Origin: an uncultured Pelagibacteraceae bacterium
GTDB taxonomy: Bacteria; Pseudomonadota; Alphaproteobacteria; Pelagibacterales; AG-422-B15
Reading direction: 5' to 3'
Assembly (NCBI GenBank): GCA_902614655.1
Contig: CACMLX010000007.1
Coordinates: forward strand, 1 to 57,829
DNA length: 57,829 nucleotides
The translations under genes were made by a program, and so were the position numbers. Of this stretch, positions 27,217-37,864 are shown piece after piece. The notes under the pieces are model-generated. The model worked only from the letters and a program-made list of their open reading frames with translations, was not told the origin of the DNA and made no database searches. Numbering within the stretch: position 1 is the first letter of the stretch; each line of letters begins with the position of its first letter.

Positions 27217-30033
27217 ATGGCTGATAAAAATCACCTATTTTTGGTTGATGGATCAGGATATATTTTTAGAGCATATTATGCATTGCCACCACTATATCGA
27301 AAAAGTGATGGGCTGCCAACCGGAGCAGTGAATGGTTTTTGTAATATGCTTTATAAATTAATTGAAGATACTGACAAAAAAATTAGCCCGACACATCTAG
27401 CAGTAATTTTTGACAGTGCCAGAAAAACTTTTAGAAATGATATTTACAAAGAATATAAAGCTAATAGAGGTGATCCACCAGAGGACTTAATACCACAATT
27501 TAAAATAATCAAGGATGCTGTGAAAGCTTTTGGCATACCATCTATTGAACTAGGTGGTTATGAAGCAGATGATATTATTGCAACATATGCATCACTCGCA
27601 GAAAATAAAAAATGGAATGTATCTATAGTTTCTTCCGATAAAGATCTTATGCAAATTGTTTCAAATCAGGTGAAATTAATTGATACAATGAAAAATAAAA
27701 CAATTGGCCCGAATGAAGTCTTAGAAAAGTTTGGTGTTGGTCCAAAAAATGTTATTGATGTTCAAGCGCTGGCTGGTGATAGTTCTGACAACGTACCAGG
27801 TGCACCAGGTATTGGAATTAAAACGGCAGCGCAGCTTATTAATGAATTTCAGAGTATAGAGAATCTTTTGGAAAACTATGAGGAAATCAAACAGCAAAAG
27901 CGCAGAGAAACAATCAGGGATAGTAGGAAAAATATCCTTATAAGTAAAGAATTAGTTACGTTGAAAAGGGATGTAAACAATATTCCAGCTCTCGATGATT
28001 TAGTTAAAAAAGAAATTTCTGTTGAAACTTTAGTTCCTTTTTTAGATGAGCTGGAGTTAAAAAAGTTATCTGAAAGGATAAGAAAAAAAAATCCAAATAT
28101 AAAAATTACATCCAAAAAGCTAACAAGCACCAAAAAACTAAAAAATTTAAATAAGCAAATTGAAAAACCAGATGATAATTTCACAAAACCGGTCAAAATC
28201 TCTAATTCTAAATCTTCTTACAATTTAATAAATGATGAAAAAAAACTTAAAAAGCTGGTTAGCGAAATCTATGATGCGGGTGAATTTGTATATGATGTTG
28301 AAACAGACTCGCTCAATATAATCGAGGCTAATCTAGTTGGCGTTTCCTTTTGTTTTAACCAGAAAATTGCCTACTATATTCCAGTGCAACATGTTGGCCA
28401 TGATGAAAAGAAAATTCAAAGCCAAATATCTCTCAAAAGTTTTCTATCAATAATTGCCCCTTTAATGAAAGATGAGTCCATAATTAAAATAGGCCACAAT
28501 ATTAAATATGATAATTCAATTTTAAATAAATATGGAGTTGAAGTAAGGGGTTTTCACGACACCATGTTAATGTCCTATGTTCTCGATGCAGGCGTCAATC
28601 GGCATAATATGGATGAATTAGCCAATATTCATTTAAACAGAGAAACAATTAAATTTAAAGATATAGTTGGCAGTGGTAAATCACAGATTACTTTTGACAA
28701 AGTAAAAATTGATGACGCACTAAATTATGCAGCTGAAGATGCAGAAATAACTTATAAATTATATTTGTTTTTAAAAAAAAGAGTTCAACAAGAGAAAGGC
28801 AATTATATTTATACCAACATTGAAAGAGAACTAATTAATCCGATCCAATCAATGGAAACCAATGGAATTAAAGTTGATAAGAAATATCTAAATGATTTAT
28901 CATTTCAATTTTCACAAAGAATAGAGAAACTTGAAAAAAAAATATACAAGGAAACAGGTTCAAAATTTAATATTGGCTCTCCAAAACAATTATCTCAAAT
29001 CTTATTCGATAAATTAAAACTTAAACCACCTAAAAAAACCAAAACTGGTGAAAAATCGACAGGTATTGAAGTTTTAGAAGATCTTGCATATGAAGGAAAT
29101 AAAGTTGCTGATACAATTATTCAGTGGCGACAAATCTCTAAATTAAAGAATACATACACAGATGCACTTCAAAGCCATATTGTAGAAAAAACAGGCAGAA
29201 TACACACATCATTTGCTATGGCTTCAACTAATACAGGAAGACTGACATCATCAGATCCAAACCTACAAAATATTCCGATAAGAACAGAGGAAGGGAAATC
29301 AATTAGAAAGGCCTTTATACCCGATCAAGGTTATGTGATGTTTGCTGCCGATTATAGTCAAATTGAACTAAGAGTTCTCGCACATATGGCTGACGTGGCA
29401 CAACTAAAGGAAGCGTTTATAAATAATGAAGATATTCATCAAATTACCGCCTCAGAAATTTTCAATGTAAAACTAAAAGAAGTAGATAACGAATTAAGAA
29501 GAAAAGCCAAAGCAGTTAACTTTGGAATCATATATGGGATCTCAGCCTATGGACTTGCAAAACAGCTTTCAATATCAAATTATGAAGCGGGGGATTTTAT
29601 AAAAAAATATTTTCAGAAATTTTCAGGAATCAAGGAATTTATGGATCATACAAAGGAGTTTTGTAGAAATAATGGTTATGTTGAGACGATTTGTGGAAGA
29701 AAATGCTTTTTTCCAAGAATCAAGGACAAAAATTTTGCTCTTAGATCTTTTCAAGAAAGAGCAGCAATAAATGCACCAATTCAGGGTACTGCAGCTGATA
29801 TTATTAAATTAGCCATGATTAAAATAAATGGTAAAATTAAAAATTCAAATGATTGTAAAATGCTTTTACAGGTTCATGATGAATTAATTTTTGAAATAAA
29901 AAAAAGTAAATTAGACAACTTTAAAAAAATTATTATAGAAGAAATGGAAAATGCATTAATGCCCAAATTTGATTTTTCTGTACCTTTAGTAGTTGACCAT
30001 AACCATGCTCTAAATTGGAGTGATGCTCATTAA
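27217..30033 (+). CDS. polA: DNA polymerase I
   Basis: Full-length 938-residue repair and Okazaki-fragment polymerase. N-terminal 5'-3' exonuclease domain (FLVDGSGYIFRAYYALPP, EADDIIATYA, SSDKDLMQIV); a central 3'-5' exonuclease domain with its acidic residues apparently intact (DVETDSL, HNIKYDNSIL, AAEDAEITYKL), so proofreading is likely retained; C-terminal polymerase with motif A DYSQIELRVLAH, O-helix KAVNFGIIYG and motif C VHDELIFE. Lysine-rich linker near residues 285-330. Its stop shares a base with the start of the next gene (TAATG). Confidence 0.97.
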   Translation: MADKNHLFLVDGSGYIFRAYYALPPLYRKSDGLPTGAVNGFCNMLYKLIEDTDKKISPTHLAVIFDSARKTFRNDIYKEYKANRGDPPEDLIPQFKIIKDAVKAFGIPSIELGGYEADDIIATYASLAENKKWNVSIVSSDKDLMQIVSNQVKLIDTMKNKTIGPNEVLEKFGVGPKNVIDVQALAGDSSDNVPGAPGIGIKTAAQLINEFQSIENLLENYEEIKQQKRRETIRDSRKNILISKELVTLKRDVNNIPALDDLVKKEISVETLVPFLDELELKKLSERIRKKNPNIKITSKKLTSTKKLKNLNKQIEKPDDNFTKPVKISNSKSSYNLINDEKKLKKLVSEIYDAGEFVYDVETDSLNIIEANLVGVSFCFNQKIAYYIPVQHVGHDEKKIQSQISLKSFLSIIAPLMKDESIIKIGHNIKYDNSILNKYGVEVRGFHDTMLMSYVLDAGVNRHNMDELANIHLNRETIKFKDIVGSGKSQITFDKVKIDDALNYAAEDAEITYKLYLFLKKRVQQEKGNYIYTNIERELINPIQSMETNGIKVDKKYLNDLSFQFSQRIEKLEKKIYKETGSKFNIGSPKQLSQILFDKLKLKPPKKTKTGEKSTGIEVLEDLAYEGNKVADTIIQWRQISKLKNTYTDALQSHIVEKTGRIHTSFAMASTNTGRLTSSDPNLQNIPIRTEEGKSIRKAFIPDQGYVMFAADYSQIELRVLAHMADVAQLKEAFINNEDIHQITASEIFNVKLKEVDNELRRKAKAVNFGIIYGISAYGLAKQLSISNYEAGDFIKKYFQKFSGIKEFMDHTKEFCRNNGYVETICGRKCFFPRIKDKNFALRSFQERAAINAPIQGTAADIIKLAMIKINGKIKNSNDCKMLLQVHDELIFEIKKSKLDNFKKIIIEEMENALMPKFDFSVPLVVDHNHALNWSDAH

Positions 30034-30818
30034 TGTCAGAGGTAATTGTTCTTGTTACTGGAGGCTTTGATCCAATTCACAGTGGGCACATCGCATATCT
30101 AAAGGATGCAAAAAAATTAGGAGATAAACTTATTGTGGGAGTCAATTCTGATCAATGGTTGGTACAAAAAAAAGGAAGTCCTTTTCTTCCAATCGAGGAA
30201 AGAATTGAAATAGTATCAAATTTATCTGTAGTGGATAAAGCGATTGAATTTACTGATGATGAATTAAATTCAGCTTCAGGCGCAATTCAAAAAGTAATAG
30301 ATCAATATCCAGATAATAAAATAATTTTTGCAAATGGAGGGGATAGAACCTCAGATAATATTCCTGAGATGGAAAAATTTAAAAATAATAAAAATGTAGA
30401 ATTTGAATTTGGTGTTGGTGGAGATTTTAAAAAGAATTCATCTAGTTGGATATTAAAAAATTGGCAAGGACCACTTGAATACAGACCATGGGGCTGGTTT
30501 AGAGTAATTGATGATAGTGATGATCATAAAATAAAGGAAATACAGGTAAATCCAAATTCAAGACTTAGTTATCAGTCACATGCTAAAAGATCTGAAGTAT
30601 GGACAGTAATTAAGGGTGATGCAACTGTATTAATTGATGACAGTGAGCATCATTTAAAAGTAAATAATTCAATTTTTATTCCGGTAGGTAGTAAACATCG
30701 CTTAGAAAATAATACTGACTCACCACTAAATATAATTGAAGTTCAGACAGGCACATATTTTGGTGAGGACGATATTGTCAGATATGAAGACGATTATGAT
30801 AGAAAATTAAACAAATGA
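30033..30818 (+). CDS. Cytidylyltransferase-like / mannose-6-phosphate isomerase-type cupin fusion
   Basis: A 261-residue two-domain protein. Residues 1-~135 form a nucleotidyltransferase of the TagD/RfaE2 class (TGGFDPIHSGHIAYLKDAK with the HxGH motif, then GVNSDQWLVQKKG and KNSSSWILKNW near the end). Residues ~150-250 form a cupin like the type II phosphomannose isomerase domain (RPWGWFRVI, LSYQSHAKRSEVWTVIKG, IFIPVGSKHRLEN) with metal-binding histidines. In ManC-type proteins this cupin follows a GDP-mannose pyrophosphorylase; here it follows a different nucleotidyltransferase. An activated-sugar or polyol nucleotide role for envelope glycans is inferred. Coupled by 1- and 4-base overlaps to polA and the MFS gene. 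Confidence 0.8.
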   Translation: MSEVIVLVTGGFDPIHSGHIAYLKDAKKLGDKLIVGVNSDQWLVQKKGSPFLPIEERIEIVSNLSVVDKAIEFTDDELNSASGAIQKVIDQYPDNKIIFANGGDRTSDNIPEMEKFKNNKNVEFEFGVGGDFKKNSSSWILKNWQGPLEYRPWGWFRVIDDSDDHKIKEIQVNPNSRLSYQSHAKRSEVWTVIKGDATVLIDDSEHHLKVNNSIFIPVGSKHRLENNTDSPLNIIEVQTGTYFGEDDIVRYEDDYDRKLNK

Positions 30819-32083
30819 GCAAGCTTCCTGCAAATAAGTATTTAGCTTTCTTTCTACTTCTTAATATCTTTAATTTTGTAGATAGAAATTTATTAATGGC
30901 TTTTGCAAATGAAATAAAAAGTGATTTTAACCTTTCAAATGTTGAATGGGGTCTTTTAACAGGTGTTTATTTTCTTTTTTTCTACTCGATATTTGGAATT
31001 TTTATGGGAGTTCTTGGGGACAAATTTAATAGAATGAAAATTATTGCAATAGGTGTCTTTTTGTGGAGTTTAATGACTGCATTCACGGGTATTGCAAAAA
31101 GCTTTGTTCATTTGATAATTGCAAGGGCCCTAATTGGCATTGGTGAGTCAGCACTAACTCCAAATGCAGTCTCAATGCTTTCTGATTTATTTCCACAAAA
31201 TAAAAGAGCGACAGCATCAGCTATTTATTACCTAGGTATTCCACTTGGTGTTGGAGTTGGTTTAATTATAGCTTCGGTCTTTGGACCTATATTTGGATGG
31301 AGAACAGTTTTCATAACATTAGGTTTAATAGGTATAGTTCTGGCAATCATAACCTATTTTCTTGCTGTGCCTAAAAGAGGAGAACAAGAAATCATACACA
31401 ATGAAAATGAAAAAAGTTTATCCACTAAAGAAATAATCTCAAAAACTCTTGAGACATTTTCAAATTCAAAATCAATCATATTTCTAATAATTGGTGGTAT
31501 TTTTATGCATATACCACTTGGTACTGGCAATTTTGAACTTCTTTGGGCAGTCAATGAGAGAGGTTTTACAAGTTCATCTTATAACCTACTATTTGGAACC
31601 TTTTTTATTATAGGTGGAACGTTTGGTGCTGTAGTAGGTGGTGTTATAACAGATAAGTTTGGCTCCAAATTTGAGGGCGGTGCAATGACTGTTCTTACGA
31701 TTTCATATTTAATATTAACTCCGCTAACTATAAGTTACAGATTTATTGAGCCAAGTGGTTTATTTTTTTATTTTACGTTATTTTTTATATCTGTGAATGT
31801 TACATTTTGGGTAGGGCCAATATTTGCAGCTATGCAAACACTTACTCCATACAAAGTAAGATCCACCATGTTGGCAGTATTTATCTTAGGTGTAAATATA
31901 ATTGGTATGGGATTGGGAAGCTTCGTCACAGGGTATCTTGCTGATTATGTGTTTAATAATACAGCCTCACCATATACTTGGTCTTTAGTTGCTGTAGGAG
32001 CAACAGGGACTGTATCAATACTTTGTTTTTATATTGCTAGTTTTAATTATAAAAAAGACGCAGAATTTGCTACACAGTCTTAA
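30815..32083 (+). CDS. MFS transporter, Spinster-like
   Basis: A 422-residue major facilitator with about 12 transmembrane helices. The N-terminal [23 protein letters not shown] and the loop 2-3 motif [13 protein letters not shown], plus [20 protein letters not shown], are typical of the Spinster-type MFS group often annotated as sugar-, carboxylate- or lipid-related carriers. The substrate is not determinable. It overlaps the nucleotidyltransferase-cupin gene by ATGA, so a shared operon with polA is likely. The stop interlocks with that of convergent pckA. Confidence 0.85.
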   Translation: MSKLPANKYLAFFLLLNIFNFVDRNLLMAFANEIKSDFNLSNVEWGLLTGVYFLFFYSIFGIFMGVLGDKFNRMKIIAIGVFLWSLMTAFTGIAKSFVHLIIARALIGIGESALTPNAVSMLSDLFPQNKRATASAIYYLGIPLGVGVGLIIASVFGPIFGWRTVFITLGLIGIVLAIITYFLAVPKRGEQEIIHNENEKSLSTKEIISKTLETFSNSKSIIFLIIGGIFMHIPLGTGNFELLWAVNERGFTSSSYNLLFGTFFIIGGTFGAVVGGVITDKFGSKFEGGAMTVLTISYLILTPLTISYRFIEPSGLFFYFTLFFISVNVTFWVGPIFAAMQTLTPYKVRSTMLAVFILGVNIIGMGLGSFVTGYLADYVFNNTASPYTWSLVAVGATGTVSILCFYIASFNYKKDAEFATQS

Positions 32084-33684
32084 ATTTGAGAAGGTCCTGA
32101 ATTTATTATTTTCTCTTCAACATCAGACTCAAACTTTACAAAATTGTCTATGAACATGTTTACTAATTTTTTTGCTTGTAAATCATATTCAGATGAATCA
32201 GCCCATGTGCTTCTTGGGTCTAAGACGTTTCCATCAATTCCATTAACTTCTAATGGCACGAAAAACCCGAAATTGTCATCCTTTCTCATTTTTACGTTAG
32301 AAAGCTCACCAGATAATGCAGCATCTAATAACCTTCGAGTATTTTTTATAGATATTCTTTTTCCCACACCGTAAACACCACCAGACCAACCTGTATTTAC
32401 TAGCCAACAGTCTACATTATGTTTAGAAATCTTCTCTTTGAGCAAGTTGCCATATTCTATTGGATTTCTCGGCATAAAGGGAGCCCCAAAACACGTAGAA
32501 AATGTTGCTTGTGGTTCATTTGATAGTCCAATTTCTGTTCCAGCAACCTTAGCTGTATAACCTGATAGAAAATGATACATAGCTTGATCAGGTGACAGTT
32601 TTGCAATTGGAGGCAATACACCAAAAGCATCAGCAGTTAACATTATTATATTTTTTGGATGATTTGCTTTACCTGATTTTATTACACCAGGAATATAATC
32701 TAACGGATATGCACCTCTTGTATTTTCTGTAAGAGAATTATCGTCAAGATCTAAAAGGCCATTTTCTTTCATTATCACATTTTCTATGACTGTTCCCTTC
32801 ATTTGAGTAGTTTGATATATTTCAGGTTCAGCTTCTTCTGATAAACGAATAAGTTTTGCATAGCATCCTCCCTCAAAATTAAAAAGACCATCGTCAGACC
32901 AGCCGTGCTCATCATCACCTAATAGAGATCTCTTTGGATCAGCACTTAATGTTGTTTTACCAGTTCCAGATAGACCAAAAAAGATTGCTGAGTCACCATC
33001 ATTCCCAGAATTAACCGAACAATGCATTGGCATAACTTTTTTTTCTGGCAATAAAAAGTTAAGAAGAGTGAAAACTGATTTTTTTGTCTCTCCAGCATAC
33101 TCAGTTCCTGAAATTAGAATTACCTTCTCTTTTAAATTTACGATAATTGCTGTTTCACTATTAGTTCCATGAATTTTAGGATCCATTCTTAAATTTGGAA
33201 AATTTATTATTGTAAAGTCAGCAATGAAACTATCAACTTCCTCTGATGTCGGCCTGACTAAAAGGTGCCTTGCAAACAGACCATGCCATGCATATTCAGT
33301 AATTATTGTAACTTTTAATGAATGATTTCTATCTGCTCCACCCATTAAATCATGAGAGTATATCGATTTACCTTTAGCAAATTCTATAAATGAACTAGCT
33401 ATTTTTTGATAATTTTCCTCAGAGATGGGCACGTTGGTATCACCCCAGTGGATTTTATCTTTGTTATCATCTTCCTTTACAAAAAACTTGTCATTCGCCG
33501 AACGTCCTGTGTGTTTTCCTGTTTCGACAACTAACGCGCCGTGTTTAGACAACTGCCCTTCTCCATTCTTATGAGATATTTCATATAGTTCCTCAGAACT
33601 TAAGTTACGGCTTACTTTAGAAGCATTTTCTATAATTTGATTATTAAGATGATTATTCATGATATGAGTGTGTGATAAAAACAT
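32080..33684 (-). CDS. pckA: Phosphoenolpyruvate carboxykinase (ATP)
   Basis: Gluconeogenic conversion of oxaloacetate to PEP with ATP. The 534-residue protein has the kinase P-loop [16 protein letters not shown], the preceding metal/substrate segment [34 protein letters not shown] and the PEPCK-specific region around [11 protein letters not shown]. It is the ATP-dependent type. Start ATG 33684 is taken; an in-frame ATG at 33660 (eight codons in) is equally plausible as neither has an RBS. It is divergent from chvI, an arrangement conserved in Rhizobiales and other alphaproteobacteria. Confidence 0.95.
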   Translation of the reverse strand: MFLSHTHIMNNHLNNQIIENASKVSRNLSSEELYEISHKNGEGQLSKHGALVVETGKHTGRSANDKFFVKEDDNKDKIHWGDTNVPISEENYQKIASSFIEFAKGKSIYSHDLMGGADRNHSLKVTIITEYAWHGLFARHLLVRPTSEEVDSFIADFTIINFPNLRMDPKIHGTNSETAIIVNLKEKVILISGTEYAGETKKSVFTLLNFLLPEKKVMPMHCSVNSGNDGDSAIFFGLSGTGKTTLSADPKRSLLGDDEHGWSDDGLFNFEGGCYAKLIRLSEEAEPEIYQTTQMKGTVIENVIMKENGLLDLDDNSLTENTRGAYPLDYIPGVIKSGKANHPKNIIMLTADAFGVLPPIAKLSPDQAMYHFLSGYTAKVAGTEIGLSNEPQATFSTCFGAPFMPRNPIEYGNLLKEKISKHNVDCWLVNTGWSGGVYGVGKRISIKNTRRLLDAALSGELSNVKMRKDDNFGFFVPLEVNGIDGNVLDPRSTWADSSEYDLQAKKLVNMFIDNFVKFESDVEEKIINSGPSQI

Positions 33685-33796
33685 ATAATTACATTTATGT
33701 TAAGGGCAAATATTTACAAAGTTAATATACCTGTTAGTTATATTTTATGATTTTCTGCCATTTTAATGCCATAACTCATTATTAATAAATAGAAGT

Positions 33797-34495
33797 ATGA
33801 AGACTTTAATTGCACTCGTAGATGATGACCGAAATATTTTGATTTCCTTGGAAGAGCTACTGAAAAAAGAAGAATTTGAAATTCATACTTATGGTGATGG
33901 TCAATCCGCTTTAAATGGGATGTTTAGATATCCCCCGGCCTTAGCTGTAATTGACATAAAGATGCCTCGTATGGATGGTTACGAGCTTTTTAGAAAGATA
34001 AGAGAAAAACTTAAAATACCAGTAATATTTCTTACATCAAAAGATCAAGAAGCAGATAAGTTGAAAGGTTTAATGCAGGGTGTTGATGGCTATGTTACAA
34101 AAGGAGGTAATTTTTCCAAAGAAATTTTAATTGAAACAATTAAAAATACGCTAAATAGAGTTAAAATTGACTCTGATAGTAAGAATGTAAATGAAATAAT
34201 TCTACACGGTGATTTAAGACTTGACTGCTTAAGACATTCTTGTGAATGGAAAGAAGTTCAACTTGATGAAGATTTAACTACAACAGAATTCAAAATAATT
34301 AAGGAGTTAGTTGAGAGACCAGGAATTGTAAAATCAAGAGATCGTCTAATGGAGATAGCATATAATGATGAGCTTGATGTAGACGATAGGACGATCGATA
34401 GTCATATAAAAAGGATTAGAAAAAAATTTCGTAAAATAGATCCTAAGTTCAATGCTATTCACACATTGTATGGTTCAGGATATCAATGGAAATAA
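33797..34495 (+). CDS. chvI: Two-component response regulator ChvI
   Basis: OmpR-family regulator of 232 residues: receiver domain with DDDR acidic pocket, phospho-acceptor Asp53 (AVIDIKMPRMDGYELF), a conserved Lys near 107 (GYVTKGG), then a winged-helix DNA-binding domain (FKIIKELVERPGIVKSRDRLME, VDDRTIDSHIKRIRKKF, TLYGSGYQW). Identity as ChvI rests on the sequence style together with the divergent pckA and following chvG. In relatives ChvG/ChvI respond to envelope stress and acid. Confidence 0.88.
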   Translation: MKTLIALVDDDRNILISLEELLKKEEFEIHTYGDGQSALNGMFRYPPALAVIDIKMPRMDGYELFRKIREKLKIPVIFLTSKDQEADKLKGLMQGVDGYVTKGGNFSKEILIETIKNTLNRVKIDSDSKNVNEIILHGDLRLDCLRHSCEWKEVQLDEDLTTTEFKIIKELVERPGIVKSRDRLMEIAYNDELDVDDRTIDSHIKRIRKKFRKIDPKFNAIHTLYGSGYQWK

Positions 34496-34522
34496 AAGAT
34501 ATTTCTGTTTAAAATAAAAGAG

Positions 34523-36043
34523 TTGAACAGCTTATTAAAAAAATATTTATCTTACAATTTGCTAGGACTAGTTCTGCTAGCTATAGCAACTACAGTATTA
34601 ATAGTTGTTTTAAATAACTATCAATTGAATAAAAGACTCAAGGAGATCGATAATCAAAATTTAATAATCTATAATTTTTTAAATTCATCAAATTTTTTTA
34701 GAAATAATGAGTCTGAAAGTATATACGAAGCTATTTTATCTAAGCTAGAGATTAAAAATTTATCTATATTAATTTTAGATAATGAAGGAAATATAGTGAT
34801 TGATACAAAAGGGTATGATGTTCCTTCAGGCGGCATTACTCCAAGCCCGCTTATTGAGATTGAGGAGCTTGGTAAAAATTCTAATGATAATGAAATTTTG
34901 AATTTGGACAAAAAAAGCCCTAGCTCTAGGGATTTTCTTAATAACGAAATCTTTATTGAAAAATATAATAATTCAAAAAAAGGAATAAAAAGTAGTTTTT
35001 CCGTTCAACAAGAAAATAAAAAGTTAGAACTATTTTCAATTTTACCTGTGAGTCTAAATGACGATGTCTTTCATATAGTTGCTTACGAAGATAATACTGA
35101 AATTCAAAGAATTAATAATCAAATAAGGTTTTATGTACTTTTGGCTGGTCTAGCTATTGCATTTAGTCTCATTCTTTTTTCTTTTTTCTTAAATTTCATA
35201 ATTCTTAAGCCAATAAAAAAATTAGCAAAAGCTGCTGAAAATGTAGATGCAGATGTTAAATCGAAACCATTAATTACTGTTCTTGATAGGAGAGAAGATG
35301 AAATTGGTCAGCTTTCAAAAATTATTAATACCGTGCTTAAAAACCTATATCAAAAAATAGATAATGCTGAAAATAATTCAGCTGATCTAATGCATGAGAT
35401 AAGAAATCCACTTGCATCCATAAGAATGGCCACTGATGTAATCAATGATAAATTAGATGATGAGCAGAAAAAATTTCTAGATTTAATCTTAAATGATATT
35501 TCAAGAATTGAGAATATTATCACTGATTATTCATCAATGATTAAAGATGAAGTTAATTTATACAAAAGCCAGTCTAATGTTTTTAATATCAGGGAACTTT
35601 TAGATGAGTTAATTCATAATTATAAAGAGAATGTTTCCAATAAATTAAATATAAAATTTTTTGCCAATGAAAATCAAAATCTTCTGGTCAATGGCCAAAA
35701 ATCTTTTCTTTATCAAGCCTTTGATAATATCATAATGAATGCCGCCTCATTCTCCTCATCAGGCGGTATTATAGAGATTGTATTATCGTCAACGGAAAAT
35801 TATCTAAGTGTTTCTATTTCTGACGAAGGCCCAGGAATTAAGGATCCAAACATAAAAAGAATTTTTGATAGATTTTATTCTTTTAGAGACAATAAAAGCG
35901 ATCAAGGTCATTCAGGTTTAGGTCTGAGTATTGCTAAGCAAATTATAGATGCTCATGATGGCTATATATCTGCGGACAACGTCATAGAAGGTGGAAATAT
36001 AATGGGTGCTAAGTTCATTGTTAATTTACCATTGGCAGACTAG
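34523..36043 (+). CDS. chvG: Sensor histidine kinase ChvG
   Basis: A 506-residue membrane kinase: TM1 about residues 12-32, periplasmic sensor 33-200, TM2 about 203-228, HAMP, dimerisation domain with His291 (DLMHEIRNPLASIRM), and HATPase motifs NIIMNAASF, DEGPGI, FDRFYSFR and HSGLGLSIAKQI. The start is TTG at 34523, 27 bases after chvI; no earlier ATG fits. In relatives a periplasmic protein, ExoR, represses ChvG; none is seen here. The usual downstream genes hprK, a PTS EIIA-Man and ptsH are missing: ahcY follows after 51 bases. Confidence 0.87.
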   Translation: MNSLLKKYLSYNLLGLVLLAIATTVLIVVLNNYQLNKRLKEIDNQNLIIYNFLNSSNFFRNNESESIYEAILSKLEIKNLSILILDNEGNIVIDTKGYDVPSGGITPSPLIEIEELGKNSNDNEILNLDKKSPSSRDFLNNEIFIEKYNNSKKGIKSSFSVQQENKKLELFSILPVSLNDDVFHIVAYEDNTEIQRINNQIRFYVLLAGLAIAFSLILFSFFLNFIILKPIKKLAKAAENVDADVKSKPLITVLDRREDEIGQLSKIINTVLKNLYQKIDNAENNSADLMHEIRNPLASIRMATDVINDKLDDEQKKFLDLILNDISRIENIITDYSSMIKDEVNLYKSQSNVFNIRELLDELIHNYKENVSNKLNIKFFANENQNLLVNGQKSFLYQAFDNIIMNAASFSSSGGIIEIVLSSTENYLSVSISDEGPGIKDPNIKRIFDRFYSFRDNKSDQGHSGLGLSIAKQIIDAHDGYISADNVIEGGNIMGAKFIVNLPLAD

Positions 36044-36094
36044 ATGAAATATTAAGATTGATTAATGTTGTATATAACCTATATTTTATAATCT

Positions 36095-37387
36095 ATGGCA
36101 AATGAGGATTACAAAGTAGCAGATATAAGTCTTGCAGATTTCGGTAGAAAAGAGATTTCACTTGCTGAAACTGAAATGCCTGGATTAATGGCATTAAGAA
36201 GTGAATATAAAGGAAAAAAACCACTTGATGGGGCAAGAATTCTCGGCTGTCTTCATATGACCATACAAACTGCTGTGCTAATTGAAACATTAGTAGAATT
36301 AGGTGCTGATGTTAGATGGTCATCTTGTAATATATTTTCAACACAAGATCATGCTGCAGCCGCAATAGCAAAGGCAGGTATACCAGTTTATGCATGGAAA
36401 GGCGAAACAGAAGAAGAATATTGGTGGTGTGTAAGGCAAACGATTGAAGGTAAAGAGGGTTGGAAACCAAATATGATTCTCGACGATGGTGGCGACCTTA
36501 CAAGTTTAATGCATAAAGAATATAATGACCTATTAAAAGAAGTAAAAGGGCTCTCAGAGGAAACAACTACAGGTGTACTCGCATTAAAAAAAATGGAAAG
36601 CGAAGGTACATTAATGGTGCCAGCGATTAATGTAAATGACTCAGTCACCAAATCTAAATTCGATAATCTTTATGGCTGTAGAGAAAGTTTAGTTGATGGA
36701 ATTAAAAGAGCAACTGATGTCATGATGTCAGGTAAAGTTGCTATAGTTGCTGGCTTTGGTGATGTTGGCAAAGGCAGTGCTGCTTCATTACGTCAAAGTG
36801 GTGCAAGAGTAATGGTTACTGAAACGGATCCAATTTGTGCATTACAAGCGGCAATGGAAGGCTATGAAGTTGTATTGATGGATGAAATGATTAAGGAAGC
36901 AGATATAGTTGTTACTGCTACTGGGAATAAAGATATTGTTACCGCAGACCACATGAGAGATATGAAAGATAGAGCAATTTTATGCAACATTGGTCACTTC
37001 GATAACGAAATTCAAGTTGATGCACTTAGAAATTATAAATGGGATGAGATCAAGCCACAAGTACATGAAATTACTTTTCCAGATGAAAAAAGAATCATTC
37101 TATTAGCTGAAGGAAGGCTTGTAAACTTAGGCTGTGCAACTGGGCACCCAAGCTTTGTAATGAGTGCTTCTTTTACAAACCAGGTAACAGCACAAATTGA
37201 ATTGTGGAATAATTCGGAAAATTATGAAAAAAAAGTCTATGTACTTCCAAAGCATTTGGATGAAAAAGTTGCACGTCTCCATTTAGAAAAGGTAGGAGCT
37301 AAACTTACACAATTATCCAAAGATCAAGCTGACTATATTAGTGTAACTCCAGAGGGTCCTTATAAACCTGAAGCTTATCGATACTAA
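36095..37387 (+). CDS. ahcY: Adenosylhomocysteinase
   Basis: NAD-dependent hydrolase splitting S-adenosylhomocysteine into adenosine and homocysteine, relieving inhibition of methyltransferases such as UbiE. The 430-residue protein shows [31 protein letters not shown], the NAD-binding [30 protein letters not shown] and the C-terminal [10 protein letters not shown]. The N-terminal substrate domain and the central Rossmann domain are complete. No SAH riboswitch fold is apparent upstream. tsaE follows after 27 bases. Confidence 0.97.
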   Translation: MANEDYKVADISLADFGRKEISLAETEMPGLMALRSEYKGKKPLDGARILGCLHMTIQTAVLIETLVELGADVRWSSCNIFSTQDHAAAAIAKAGIPVYAWKGETEEEYWWCVRQTIEGKEGWKPNMILDDGGDLTSLMHKEYNDLLKEVKGLSEETTTGVLALKKMESEGTLMVPAINVNDSVTKSKFDNLYGCRESLVDGIKRATDVMMSGKVAIVAGFGDVGKGSAASLRQSGARVMVTETDPICALQAAMEGYEVVLMDEMIKEADIVVTATGNKDIVTADHMRDMKDRAILCNIGHFDNEIQVDALRNYKWDEIKPQVHEITFPDEKRIILLAEGRLVNLGCATGHPSFVMSASFTNQVTAQIELWNNSENYEKKVYVLPKHLDEKVARLHLEKVGAKLTQLSKDQADYISVTPEGPYKPEAYRY

Positions 37388-37414
37388 ATTTTATTTTAGT
37401 GTTAGAGTTTATTT

Positions 37415-37864
37415 ATGCTTCTGAAAAATGAGAAGGATACTCAACTGTTTGCTAGAGAATTAGTCAAGTTTTCTAAAGGTAGCAATATAGTAATTTGTCT
37501 TAATGGTAATTTAGGATCTGGAAAAACCACATTCAGTAGGTATTTTATTCAAGAGTATTTAAAAGATGCAAAAATAAAAGAAATACCAAGTCCAACCTTC
37601 ACCTTATTGCAGGTGTATGAACATAGAAATATTAAAATTAATCATTTTGATTTTTATAGACTTAATTCAGCTGCAGAGTTAGTTGAGTTAAATTTTATGG
37701 AGTCTACATTTGACGATGCATGTTTAATAGAATGGTCTGATAAATTTAAAGAAATTCTCCCATCAGATCGAATAGAAATTATATTTAAAATTTTAAAAAA
37801 TAATAATCGTAAGGTTGACATAAAAAAATTTGGTAGGTTTAAAAATTTAAAAATCGATGGATAA
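37415..37864 (+). CDS. tsaE: tRNA threonylcarbamoyladenosine biosynthesis ATPase TsaE
   Basis: P-loop ATPase assisting TsaB-TsaD in N6-threonylcarbamoyl modification of A37 in ANN-decoding tRNAs. The 149-residue protein has Walker A GNLGSGKTT (31-39), the family segment SPTFTLLQVYE and HFDFYRL, and a Walker-B-like CLIEWSDKF. It overlaps amgK by eight bases, matching the conserved alphaproteobacterial tsaE-amgK-murU order. The PAS-domain kinase often found between ahcY and tsaE in larger relatives is absent. Confidence 0.93.
   Translation: MLLKNEKDTQLFARELVKFSKGSNIVICLNGNLGSGKTTFSRYFIQEYLKDAKIKEIPSPTFTLLQVYEHRNIKINHFDFYRLNSAAELVELNFMESTFDDACLIEWSDKFKEILPSDRIEIIFKILKNNNRKVDIKKFGRFKNLKIDG

Noticed and set aside
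36044-36094. SAH riboswitch upstream of ahcY
   Set aside because: The gap is only 51 bases and AT-rich without the paired GC helices of that riboswitch.
37383-37400. Hairpin ACTAAA / TTTAGT after ahcY as terminator
   Set aside because: Only six AT-rich pairs, overlaps the stop codon and lacks a T-run; tsaE follows closely, so termination is unlikely.
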